Part shown: piece after piece, positions 8,491-14,479 of the stretch
Layout: each line of letters begins with the position of its first letter
Numbering within the stretch: the first letter of the stretch is position 1
Assembly (NCBI GenBank): GCA_049647485.1
Contig: JBARXT010000029.1
Location: 1-14,479 of the forward strand
DNA length: 14,479 bases
Reading direction: 5' to 3'
Source of the DNA: 62-47 sp049647485
Lineage (GTDB): Bacteria > Pseudomonadota > Alphaproteobacteria > Rhizobiales > Xanthobacteraceae
Position numbers and translations under genes: made by a program
Notes under the pieces: generated by a model
Seen by the model: only the letters and a program-made list of their open reading frames with translations
Told to the model about the DNA's origin: nothing
Database searches by the model: none

Positions 8491-9048
8491 TCACTTCGCC
8501 GGCAGCAACACCTTGTCGATGACGTGGATGACGCCGTTCGACTGCTTCACGTCCGCGATGGTGACGGTGGCGACGCCGCCGGTTTCATCGGTCAGCGTGA
8601 TCTTGTCGCCCTTCATCATGGCCTTGAGCATGCAGCCGCCGACCGTCTTCACCGGATGGCTGCCGCCGTCTTTCGCGATCATCTTGGCAATGGCGTCGGA
8701 CATCGCGTCAGCCGCGACCACATGGCAGGTCAGAATCTTGGTCAGCTTCGCCTTGTTCTCGGGCTTGAGCAGCGTGTCGACGGTGCCCGCCGGCAACGCC
8801 GCGAAGGCCTCGTTGGTCGGCGCGAACACCGTGAACGGCCCCTTGCCCGACAGCGTATCGACCAGACCGGCGGCCTTCACCGCCGCAACCAGGGTGGTGT
8901 GATCCTTCGAATTCATCGCATTTTGCACGATATTCTTGTCGGCATACATCGCCGCGCCGCCGACCATCGGATTCTTTGCGTAGGCCATGCCGGTCAACGC
9001 AGTAACGGCGAAGGCACCCGCCGCGATCATTGATACAAATTTGCGCAT
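8491..9048 (-). CDS. Secreted fasciclin (FAS1) domain protein
   Basis: A 185-residue protein with a Sec signal peptide (MRKF, hydrophobic core at about 5-20, likely cut after AYA at residue 24) followed by a single FAS1 domain. The H1 box is FTVFAPTNEAFAALP (72-86) and the H2 box is NGVIHVIDKVLLP (171-183). FAS1 proteins act in adhesion or envelope interactions. It should be periplasmic or extracellular; two Cys (108, 139) could form a disulfide. ATG 9048 follows GGGAG at 9 bases; a longer in-frame start at 9093 would bury the signal peptide. It lies directly downstream of an ECF sigma/RskA pair, the likely regulators by analogy to M. tuberculosis SigK and MPT70/MPT83. A 123-base gap allows its own promoter. 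Confidence 0.92.
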   Translation of the reverse strand: MRKFVSMIAAGAFAVTALTGMAYAKNPMVGGAAMYADKNIVQNAMNSKDHTTLVAAVKAAGLVDTLSGKGPFTVFAPTNEAFAALPAGTVDTLLKPENKAKLTKILTCHVVAADAMSDAIAKMIAKDGGSHPVKTVGGCMLKAMMKGDKITLTDETGGVATVTIADVKQSNGVIHVIDKVLLPAK

Positions 9049-9098
9049 ATCCTGTAGCTCCCTTGAATTTTCCAGTCCCTTGCGGACGGACACGCGGA

Positions 9099-9126
9099 GC
9101 TACGGCAGACGTTCAAAGGAAGTTTC
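9099..9126 (-). promoter_or_regulatory. Candidate ECF-type promoter of the fasciclin gene
   Basis: On the minus strand GAAACTT (9126-9120), one mismatch from the common ECF -35 GGAACTT, is followed after 15 bases by CGTAGC (9104-9099), which resembles ECF -10 elements (CGT-). The predicted start would be about 45 bases before the fasciclin ATG. It is a single site with no comparison set. Confidence 0.3.
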
Positions 9127-9171
9127 GAAGCGGATATAAAAAAATCTGGCGATCTGTTTTCGTGGACAAAA

Positions 9172-9888
9172 TCACATCGCGCGCAGACCGCCGGACGCCA
9201 CCACCGGTCCGGTCGGCTTGCCGGTCGGCGAGCCGCCGCGCGGCTCGAGACTGATGGCGAACTGCGCGCCGGAGCCGATCAATGCACGATGGGCGGGCGC
9301 AACGGCGAGATGAACGCTGGCGCCGGCCGGGATCACGCCCAGCGACACCGGCGGTTCGTTGCCCTTGATGATCCACAATTCGAAGTCGCGCCCGGCAGTG
9401 CGGTCGCCGGCCAGATGCGACAATCCGATCGCGTTTGACCGGGTGTCGTAAGCCGCAAGGTAGCGAACGTCCGTCTTGTCGCCGGCGAGCGCGGCGATCA
9501 GGCGCGTATCGGGCGTCGTGGTCACGGGCCTCAACAAGGGAATCGCGACGGCGATCAAGAAGGCAGCCAGGCTTGCAACGGCAAGGCCGCGCCAGAACGC
9601 AAGGCTTTGCAGCAGGCCGGACTTCGACATCGCGGGTGCTCCACCGCGGAACAAACGTGCGTCGACCGCCTGCTTCACCGACGTCGGCGCCTCGATCTCT
9701 TCGTAGCCGGAGTTCAGTGGGGACAAACGCACTTCCCACGCCTCGACCAGCCGCGCGAAACCGGCATCGGTCTCGATCCGGCGCGCAAGCGCCTGTCGTT
9801 CCTCGGCCGGCAGCACACCCAGAACGTACTCGGCGGCGACATGATCGTCGCCTCTGGCATCCGGCGTCCTGTCATCCCCCGGCGTCAT
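9172..9888 (-). CDS. RskA-type membrane anti-sigma factor
   Basis: A 238-residue single-pass membrane protein. The N-terminal cytoplasmic part (DDHVAAEYVLGVLPAEERQAL, residues 14-34) is a helical anti-sigma domain without the HxxxCxxC zinc motif. It is followed by one membrane helix (about 99-119) and a periplasmic anti-sigma-K-factor RskA domain with the typical FELWIIKG and PVSLGVIPAG stretches. It should hold the cognate ECF sigma inactive at the membrane until a signal triggers proteolysis. I use ATG 9888, which overlaps the sigma stop as ATGA; in-frame ATG 9900 is possible but has its AAGGA directly against it. The overlap indicates cotranscription and coupling with the sigma gene. Confidence 0.88.
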   Translation of the reverse strand: MTPGDDRTPDARGDDHVAAEYVLGVLPAEERQALARRIETDAGFARLVEAWEVRLSPLNSGYEEIEAPTSVKQAVDARLFRGGAPAMSKSGLLQSLAFWRGLAVASLAAFLIAVAIPLLRPVTTTPDTRLIAALAGDKTDVRYLAAYDTRSNAIGLSHLAGDRTAGRDFELWIIKGNEPPVSLGVIPAGASVHLAVAPAHRALIGSGAQFAISLEPRGGSPTGKPTGPVVASGGLRAM

Positions 9889-10439
9889 CGTTCCAGACAT
9901 TCCTTCAGTTTCATCAGGCTGCGCCGCAGCCATGTCCGCATCGTATTGAGCGGCACCGAAAACCGTTCGGCAAGCTCTGCGTAGCTGTCGCCGTCCAGAT
10001 AAGCCCCGCGCACGGCCGCCGCGCGATCGGCTTCGAGTTCTCCAAGGCAGGCACCGAGCCGGTCACGTTCGCCGTCCGCCACGACCTGCGCCTCCGGTCC
10101 CGGCCGCTCGTCGGCCAGTTCGCTGGCCTCGTCGATCGCCGCCGTGCGTCGGCCACGCGCGCGAATACGATCGATCGCGTGATTGCGCGCGATGGCGACA
10201 AGCCAGGAGATCGGGCTCAGTTCCGAAACGACGAAGCGGTCGGCTTTCGCCCAGATCTTGACGAACACCTCCTGCAACGCCTCCTCGGCCTCGGCCCGGT
10301 CGGACAAGACACGCAGGCACACGCCGAAAAGTTTCGCGTTAGTCGCCCGGTAAAGCAGGTCGAACGCCGCCCGGTCCTTCAGGGAGACGCGGGCAATGAG
10401 CTTCGTGATGTCCTGCGACGTGAATTGCTGCGGCGCCAT
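9885..10439 (-). CDS. ECF-family RNA polymerase sigma factor (SigK-like)
   Basis: A 184-residue ECF sigma factor. Region 2 (about 26-95) contains FDLLYRATNAKLFGVCLRVL, the DRAEAEEALQEVFVKIW -10-recognition helix region, and SWLVAIARNHAIDRIRAR. Region 4 (about 133-181) has the helix-turn-helix SYAELAERFSVPLNTMRTWLRR that reads the -35. It pairs with the RskA-type anti-sigma gene that overlaps its stop by four bases. Together with the fasciclin gene downstream, the set resembles the SigK system. The start at 10439 has only a weak site (TAGGC) in front. It follows the monooxygenase gene by 55 bases holding two tandem palindromes, so it may be read from its own promoter, from upstream, or both. 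Confidence 0.92.
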   Translation of the reverse strand: MAPQQFTSQDITKLIARVSLKDRAAFDLLYRATNAKLFGVCLRVLSDRAEAEEALQEVFVKIWAKADRFVVSELSPISWLVAIARNHAIDRIRARGRRTAAIDEASELADERPGPEAQVVADGERDRLGACLGELEADRAAAVRGAYLDGDSYAELAERFSVPLNTMRTWLRRSLMKLKECLER

Positions 10440-10467
10440 TGCCTATGCAAGCTAACGGCTTCAATGA

Positions 10468-10491
10468 CCATTGCAATGGCCGTCGCGACGG
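10468..10491. promoter_or_regulatory. Two adjacent perfect 12-bp palindromes
   Basis: CCATTGCAATGG (10468-10479) and CCGTCGCGACGG (10480-10491) are each perfect palindromes and abut without a gap. They fill half of the 55-base spacer between the monooxygenase stop (10497-10495) and the sigma-factor start (10439). They could be operator sites for a dimeric repressor of the sigma operon. No regulator is identified. Confidence 0.5.
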
Positions 10492-10494
10492 AAC

Positions 10495-11757
10495 TCACTG
10501 ACCCTGCATCGCCGTGTCGACCTCCCTCGAATGCACATGCTCCGGCCGCACGCCGATGGCGAGGAAGCGCGCGGTCCAGCCTTGCAGCCACGGCACCGCA
10601 TCGATGATCCGCGCGAACAGCGGCGGCTTGATCGGTGCGCCGCCTTGCTTCAACGCCATGGTGACGACGTTGTTCTGCACCGCGACCTGCATCCTCTGCG
10701 TCACCCGCGTCGGAAATTCGCGGCGCTGACGCACGACATCGAGTTCGGATTCGCTCGGCGTTGCACTGCGCAGTTTCTCCGCCAGAAGATTGGCTGTGGC
10801 GACGGCGTCCTGAATCGCGAGATTGACGCCGACGCCGCCGACCGGCGACATCGCATGCGCGGCGTCGCCAATGCACAACAGGCCCGGCCGCGTCCAGCGC
10901 TTCAGGCGATTGATGGCGACCGTCAGCAGCTTGACGTCGTCCCAGCTTTTGATATCCGCGACGGTGGATGTCAGGATCGGTGCAAGGTGGCGGATATTGG
11001 CGCGAAAGGCGTCGAGCCCGCGCGCCTTCACGGCGTCATACTGACCCTTGGCGATGACATAGGCGCATTGCCAGTAATCGCCGCGATCGAGCGTCACCAT
11101 CATCTGGCCGGTTTCGATCCGCGCCAATACGCTTTCCGTCTCGGTGCCCTTGCCGACACGGAACCACAACACGTCCATCGGCGCGCCGATCTCCTCGACG
11201 TTGAGCCCGGCGCAGACGCGCACCGTCGAGTGGCGGCCGTCGCAGGCCACGACGAGATTGGCGTTGATCGCAAGCGGCCCCTCGGCATCGCGCGCTTCGA
11301 CGCCGCACACCGCGCGGTTGGCCCAGATCAGATCCGTCGCCTCGGTGCTCATCAGCACCTTGAACTTCGGATAGCGCTGGCCCTTGTCGCGCAGGAAATT
11401 GAGAAAGTCCCATTGCGGCATGAAGGCGATGAAGGGATGCTTCACACCGCTACGCCCGATGTCGGCAAGCCGAAGCTTGGTTTCGCCGAAATAGCCTTCC
11501 AGTTTTTGCAGCTTGTCGTGCGGGAGTTTGAGGAAGTCGTCGATCAGGCCGAGTTCATCCATCACCTGCAGGGTCGAGGGATGCACGGTGTCGCCGCGGA
11601 AGTCGCGGAAGAAGTCGGCATGCTTCTCCAGCACGACCGTCTCGATGCCGGCCCGAGCGAGCAGATAGCCGAGCATCATGCCCGCGGGCCCACCGCCGAC
11701 GATGCTGCATTGCACGTCGAGAGAGCGAAGCGCCTCCTGCTGTTCGGGATCAGTCAT
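10495..11757 (-). CDS. FAD-dependent monooxygenase (PHBH/UbiH-type)
   Basis: A 420-residue group A flavoprotein monooxygenase. The three FAD/NAD(P)H motifs are in order: GGGPAGMM (21-28), the DG motif CDGRHSTVR (172-180) and the GD motif CIGDAAHAMSPVGGVGVNLAIQDA (295-318). There is an early FRGDTVHPSTL (53-63) as in homologues. Such enzymes hydroxylate aromatic or related rings in the cytoplasm; nothing here identifies the substrate. ATG 11757 follows GGAG at 9 bases. A strong palindrome (11784-11812) lies just upstream. It is the first gene of the leftward run ending with the sigma/anti-sigma/fasciclin set, but a functional link to them is not shown. Confidence 0.9.
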   Translation of the reverse strand: MTDPEQQEALRSLDVQCSIVGGGPAGMMLGYLLARAGIETVVLEKHADFFRDFRGDTVHPSTLQVMDELGLIDDFLKLPHDKLQKLEGYFGETKLRLADIGRSGVKHPFIAFMPQWDFLNFLRDKGQRYPKFKVLMSTEATDLIWANRAVCGVEARDAEGPLAINANLVVACDGRHSTVRVCAGLNVEEIGAPMDVLWFRVGKGTETESVLARIETGQMMVTLDRGDYWQCAYVIAKGQYDAVKARGLDAFRANIRHLAPILTSTVADIKSWDDVKLLTVAINRLKRWTRPGLLCIGDAAHAMSPVGGVGVNLAIQDAVATANLLAEKLRSATPSESELDVVRQRREFPTRVTQRMQVAVQNNVVTMALKQGGAPIKPPLFARIIDAVPWLQGWTARFLAIGVRPEHVHSREVDTAMQGQ

Positions 11758-12170
11758 CTCATCGTGCTCCAGCGCAAATTCTCGTACGCCGATCGCTCAA
11801 CGATCGCCGTACCCCACGATAACTCAGTTTGCCCGTCGAAATTGATGCATTCGACCGGCGTCGAGACAAATCATCGCGAGACGACACGCGTTGCGCTCTC
11901 GCGCGTGCAACGCAATACAGCATCCTGTGCATCATCACGCCAACGCCTTTGCCTGTCGATGCTGCGTCGCATTTCGCAACGCCGAAATTTGTCCGTCGCG
12001 ATAAAAACTTCGCCGAGAATAAAGTTGCTTTCTCGACAGAGGCCGGCATTTCTGCTCAGATCGTCAAATTGACACCTCCGCGATGCCCGCCGACCAGCTT
12101 GGCGCGGGAAGAAAGACGGAGTGACGGAGAAAACGTATAGACGCCATTTAGCTCACAGGGAGAGAACGCG
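11758..12170. other. Divergent intergenic region between monooxygenase and ABC importer
   Basis: This 413-base stretch is more AT-rich than its neighbours and supports no gene. It contains the 11784-11812 palindrome near the monooxygenase and a smaller inverted repeat pair GCGTTGC/GCAACGC at 11888-11894 and 11907-11913. It also has a TTGACA at 12069 that lacks an evident -10 at 17 bases. It should hold both divergent promoters. No terminator or RNA gene is recognised. Confidence 0.6.
11784..11812. promoter_or_regulatory. Near-perfect 12-bp-arm palindrome upstream of the monooxygenase
   Basis: GTACGCCGATCG (11784-11795) and CGATCGCCGTAC (11801-11812) are inverted copies with a single mismatch around the 5-base spacer CTCAA. 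It ends 27 bases before the monooxygenase ATG. This fits an operator for a dimeric regulator (TetR or LysR-like spacing) or a leader hairpin. Confidence 0.55.
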
Positions 12171-13508
12171 ATGCCGAGGACTTTGTCTCGTCGACAATTT
12201 GTGGCCGCTACCGCCGCAGGATCCGCCGCCCTCATGACCGCCCCCTTCGTCCGGGGTGCCTATGCCGCAGGCAAGGTCTCCATCGCTTTCTGGGATCACT
12301 GGGTCCCCGGCGCCAACGACGTGATGACCAAGCTGGTCAAAGCATGGGCGGACAAGGAGAAGGTCGAGGCGCAGATCGACTACATTCCCTCGCAAGGCAA
12401 CAAGAACCTGCTGAGCATCACGGCGGAATCGCAGGCCAAGGCCGGTCACGACATTTTCGCGATGCCGACATGGTGGCCGCAGGCCTATGCCGACCAACTG
12501 GAACCGGTCAACGACATCATGGAACCGTTGATCAAGCAGAACGGCAAGGTCAACGAGACCGTCGAATATCTCGGTCGCGCGAACGACAAATGGCTTGGCG
12601 TTCCCGCCACCGCCGGCAGTCAGGTGAAAGGCCCCTGCTCGCGCATCGACCTGATGAAGAAATTCGCCAACATCGACGTGCAGGCAATGTATCCGGCGGG
12701 CGCGAAGGCGCAGGCCGACAACTGGACGCTCGACACTTTCCTCAAGGCGGCGGAAGCCTGCCACAAAGGCGGCAACCCCTTCGGCATCGGGCTCGGCGAG
12801 ACTTCGGATTGCGTCGATGCCGCCGGCGCGTTTCTGCGCGCCTTCGGCGGCGAATTGGTTAACGCCAAGGGCGATATCTCGGTGAAGAGCGACGCCGTGC
12901 GGCAGTGGCTTGAGTTCTACAAGAAATTGATCAGCTTCATGCCAGCCGACGTCACCGCCTGGGACGATTCCTCCAACAACAAGTGGCTGGTGTCCGGCAA
13001 GGGCGCACTGATCATGAACCCGCCGAGTTCATGGGCGGTGGCCAAGCGCGACGCGCCGCAGATCGCCGAGCAATGCTGGACCCACGGTATGCCGGCGGGA
13101 CCGAAGGGACGCTTCTCGCCGTTCCTGCCGTTCTTCTGGTCGATCTGGGGCTTCTCGAAGAACAAGGCGGCGGCCAAGAGCCTCCTGGTCTATCTGTCGC
13201 AACCGGAACAGGCGGAAGCGATGGTCACCGCCAGCGGTGGCTACGATCTGCCCTCCTTCGCCAGCATGACCAAGTTCAAGGTCTGGGCCGAAGAGGCGCC
13301 GCCAAAGGGGACGTTGTATCACTATCCCAACCCCGATCACCTCGACACCTGGTCAATCGCGGCCTCACCCGCGCCGCCGAAGATCGCGCAGCAGATTTAT
13401 GCGCAAGCCACCATGACCAAGATGTGCGTCCGCTATGCCCAGGGCGAAGCCATGGAGAAAACCCTCTCATGGGCCGAGGGCGAACTGGAAGGCTTCATGC
13501 GGACCTGA
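12171..13508 (+). CDS. ABC importer substrate-binding protein, Tat-exported (sugar family 1)
   Basis: A 445-residue extracellular solute-binding protein of the family 1 (sugar/polyol) type. A twin-arginine signal is present: LSRRQFVAATAAGSAAL (residues 5-21), hydrophobic core, and a likely cut after AYA (32). The mature part begins with GKVSIAFWDHW and includes WWPQAYADQLEPV, LMKKFANIDV and a C-terminal LSWAEGELEGF helix typical of the fold. It binds substrate in the periplasm and delivers it to the permeases that follow. AGGGAG lies about 10 bases before ATG 12171. It is the first gene of an operon with the permease at 13669. The ligand is unknown; family resemblance to sugar or glycerol-like binding proteins is only an inference. 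Confidence 0.93.
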   Translation: MPRTLSRRQFVAATAAGSAALMTAPFVRGAYAAGKVSIAFWDHWVPGANDVMTKLVKAWADKEKVEAQIDYIPSQGNKNLLSITAESQAKAGHDIFAMPTWWPQAYADQLEPVNDIMEPLIKQNGKVNETVEYLGRANDKWLGVPATAGSQVKGPCSRIDLMKKFANIDVQAMYPAGAKAQADNWTLDTFLKAAEACHKGGNPFGIGLGETSDCVDAAGAFLRAFGGELVNAKGDISVKSDAVRQWLEFYKKLISFMPADVTAWDDSSNNKWLVSGKGALIMNPPSSWAVAKRDAPQIAEQCWTHGMPAGPKGRFSPFLPFFWSIWGFSKNKAAAKSLLVYLSQPEQAEAMVTASGGYDLPSFASMTKFKVWAEEAPPKGTLYHYPNPDHLDTWSIAASPAPPKIAQQIYAQATMTKMCVRYAQGEAMEKTLSWAEGELEGFMRT

Positions 13509-13548
13509 GGTCAGGCGTCCGCATAATGAAGCCCCAGCCTTAACAGCA

Positions 13549-13579
13549 TCGCACGCCGCGAACATCACGCGGCGTGCGA
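13549..13579 (+). other. Intercistronic 12-bp hairpin after the binding-protein gene
   Basis: Bases 13549-13560 pair perfectly with 13568-13579 around a 7-base loop (AACATCA). It lies 40 bases after the binding-protein stop and before the permease gene. No T-run follows. Such hairpins between binding protein and permease genes can stabilise the upstream mRNA 3' end and raise the amount of binding protein relative to the membrane subunits. Confidence 0.6.
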
Positions 13580-13590
13580 GCGAGGCCCCC

Positions 13591-13639
13591 GATTCACTCG
13601 GATTCACTTGGCCCATTCACTTGGCCTATTCACTTGGCC
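13591..13639 (+). repeat. 13-bp tandem direct repeat in the binding protein-permease spacer
   Basis: Three consecutive units (13601-13613, 13614-13626, 13627-13639) share NATTCACTTGGCC, with only the first base changing (G, C, T). A partial unit GATTCACTCG precedes them at 13591-13600. The array is in the untranslated spacer, so its 13-base period does not affect coding. Copy number could vary between strains. Confidence 0.8.
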
Positions 13640-13668
13640 CCTCCGGCTCGCGAGAAAAGTGAGGCACC

Positions 13669-14479
13669 ATGGTCGACGCCGCGCAATCCATGACCCAGCC
13701 CATCAGGGCGCGAACGACCCGCTCCGGACTGCGGAAATTCTTCGAGCGCAAGTCCACCATCGCGTTCTTCATGGCGTTGCCGCTGATGCTTCTGATCGCG
13801 ATCATGGTGATCTACCCGGCGTTCTATTCGCTGCATCTGGCGACGCTGAACAAATCGATGCAGCGCTTCGTCGGCTTCGGCAACTTCACCTTCCTATTCA
13901 AGCGCGAAACCTTCTGGATGGTGGTGCAGCAATCCTGCTTTTTCGCCATCACCGCCGTGATCTTCAAGGCGCTGATCGGCTTCGTCGTCGCGCACCTCGT
14001 CCATAACCTGCCCGACAAGGGCCAGCGCAAATGGCGCGGCATGTTGCTGGTGCCGTGGGTGATCCCCCCCGCCATGAGCACGCTGGCGTGGCTGTGGCTG
14101 TTCGATCCCTCCTACAGCGCCTTCAACTGGCTTCTGGCTCACGTCGGCATCGGCCCGATCCCGTGGACAGGCGATGCCGGCTGGGCGCGGTTCTCGGTGA
14201 TTCTCGTCAACATCTGGGCCGGCGCGCCGTTCTTCCTGATCATGTATCTGGCGGCGCTGAAGTCGGTGCCGGAACAGCTTTATGAGGCCGCCGCCATCGA
14301 CGGCGCCAATTGGTGGCAGCGCATCTGGTACATAACACTGCCGATGATGCGCAACATCATCGCCATCACCACGCTGTTCTCGCTGATCGTCACCTTCGCC
14401 AACTTCGACATCGTCCGCATCCTCACCGCCGGCGGTCCGCTCGACAAGACGCACCTGTTCGCGACCTGGGCCTTCCGCA
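13669..14479 (+). CDS. ABC importer permease (MalF/UgpA type), 5' part
   Basis: The gene runs off the right edge after 270 codons. It encodes an inner-membrane permease of the sugar-type ABC family with membrane helices starting near residue 31 (IAFFMALPLMLLIAIMVIYP). The cytoplasmic EAA loop that docks on the ATPase is clear: EAAAIDGANWWQRIWYITLP, matching EAA-3-G-9-I-x-LP. The start ATG 13669 has GTGAGG 4-8 bases upstream; the frame is open upstream to the tandem repeats but has no better start. It follows the binding-protein gene by 160 bases on the same strand. A second permease and an ATPase are expected outside the window. Confidence 0.92.
   Translation, partial: MVDAAQSMTQPIRARTTRSGLRKFFERKSTIAFFMALPLMLLIAIMVIYPAFYSLHLATLNKSMQRFVGFGNFTFLFKRETFWMVVQQSCFFAITAVIFKALIGFVVAHLVHNLPDKGQRKWRGMLLVPWVIPPAMSTLAWLWLFDPSYSAFNWLLAHVGIGPIPWTGDAGWARFSVILVNIWAGAPFFLIMYLAALKSVPEQLYEAAAIDGANWWQRIWYITLPMMRNIIAITTLFSLIVTFANFDIVRILTAGGPLDKTHLFATWAFR

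Noticed and set aside
9133..9147. Seven-base A/T run after the anti-sigma gene, considered as a terminator
   Set aside because: No stable hairpin precedes the run on the minus strand; the nearest pairing is about 4 bp.
11885..11913. Nested inverted repeats CACGCG/CGCGTG and GCGTTGC/GCAACGC
   Set aside because: Stems are only 6-7 bp, mutually exclusive and in CG-rich text where such pairings are common; noted only in the region description.
10471..12072. Long plus-strand open frame (533 codons) opposite the monooxygenase and running into the intergenic region
   Set aside because: It is antisense to a clear FAD monooxygenase, its composition is Arg/His-rich as expected of a GC-rich shadow frame, and no family motif is visible.
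12069..12074. TTGACA upstream of the binding-protein gene, considered as a sigma-70 -35 box
   Set aside because: The hexamer 17-18 bases downstream is GC-rich and unlike a -10 element, so no promoter is claimed.
13591..13639. Tandem repeat considered as a CRISPR array
   Set aside because: Units are 13 bp, contiguous and without spacers, and no cas gene is present.

Overview
The window is high-GC, densely packed alphaproteobacterial DNA. The protein sequences (class I PHA synthase, ParE, a short-form ArgC, a FAD-dependent monooxygenase, an ABC sugar-type transporter with Tat-exported binding protein) and the dispersed palindromic repeats look like Bradyrhizobium, Rhodopseudomonas or a close relative (Nitrobacteraceae). 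That assignment is by pattern recognition, not by a database search. No phage, insertion sequence, CRISPR array, tRNA or rRNA is visible, and most of the content is ordinary chromosome.

Layout. 1-370: 3' end of a PHA synthase gene. 553-951: a MAPEG membrane protein. 1001-1076: a double-hairpin dispersed repeat at the convergent junction. 1105-3997 (minus strand): three genes read leftwards, a Tat-exported metallo-beta-lactamase-fold hydrolase, a PaiB-like FMN-binding protein and argC. argC's ribosome binding site overlaps the paiB-like stop codon. The spacer before the paiB-like gene holds a good sigma-70 promoter, an apparently leaderless 25-codon ORF with clustered arginine codons, and a hairpin followed by a pyrimidine tract. 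4022-4322: an intergenic stretch holding two long inverted repeats. 4323-4853 (minus): DedA protein. 5016-5384 (plus): small four-helix membrane protein with a haem-copper-oxidase-like His motif. 5529-7562: parE. 7645-8415: SDR dehydrogenase.

8491-11757 (minus strand) holds, in transcription order, a FAD monooxygenase, an ECF sigma factor, its RskA-type membrane anti-sigma factor overlapping by ATGA, and a secreted fasciclin-domain protein. The last three match in type and order the logic of SigK-RskA-MPT70/MPT83 in Mycobacterium tuberculosis: a transmembrane regulator controlling an envelope fasciclin protein. 11758-12170 is a divergent intergenic region with a strong palindrome next to the monooxygenase. 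12171 to the right edge starts an ABC importer operon (Tat-exported binding protein, then a first permease cut by the window end). The two genes are separated by a 12-bp-stem hairpin and a 13-bp tandem repeat.

No wholly new system can be shown from this sequence alone. The observations most worth testing are the possible attenuator-type leader ahead of paiB-argC, the sigma/anti-sigma/fasciclin module and its candidate promoter, and several unexplained palindromes.
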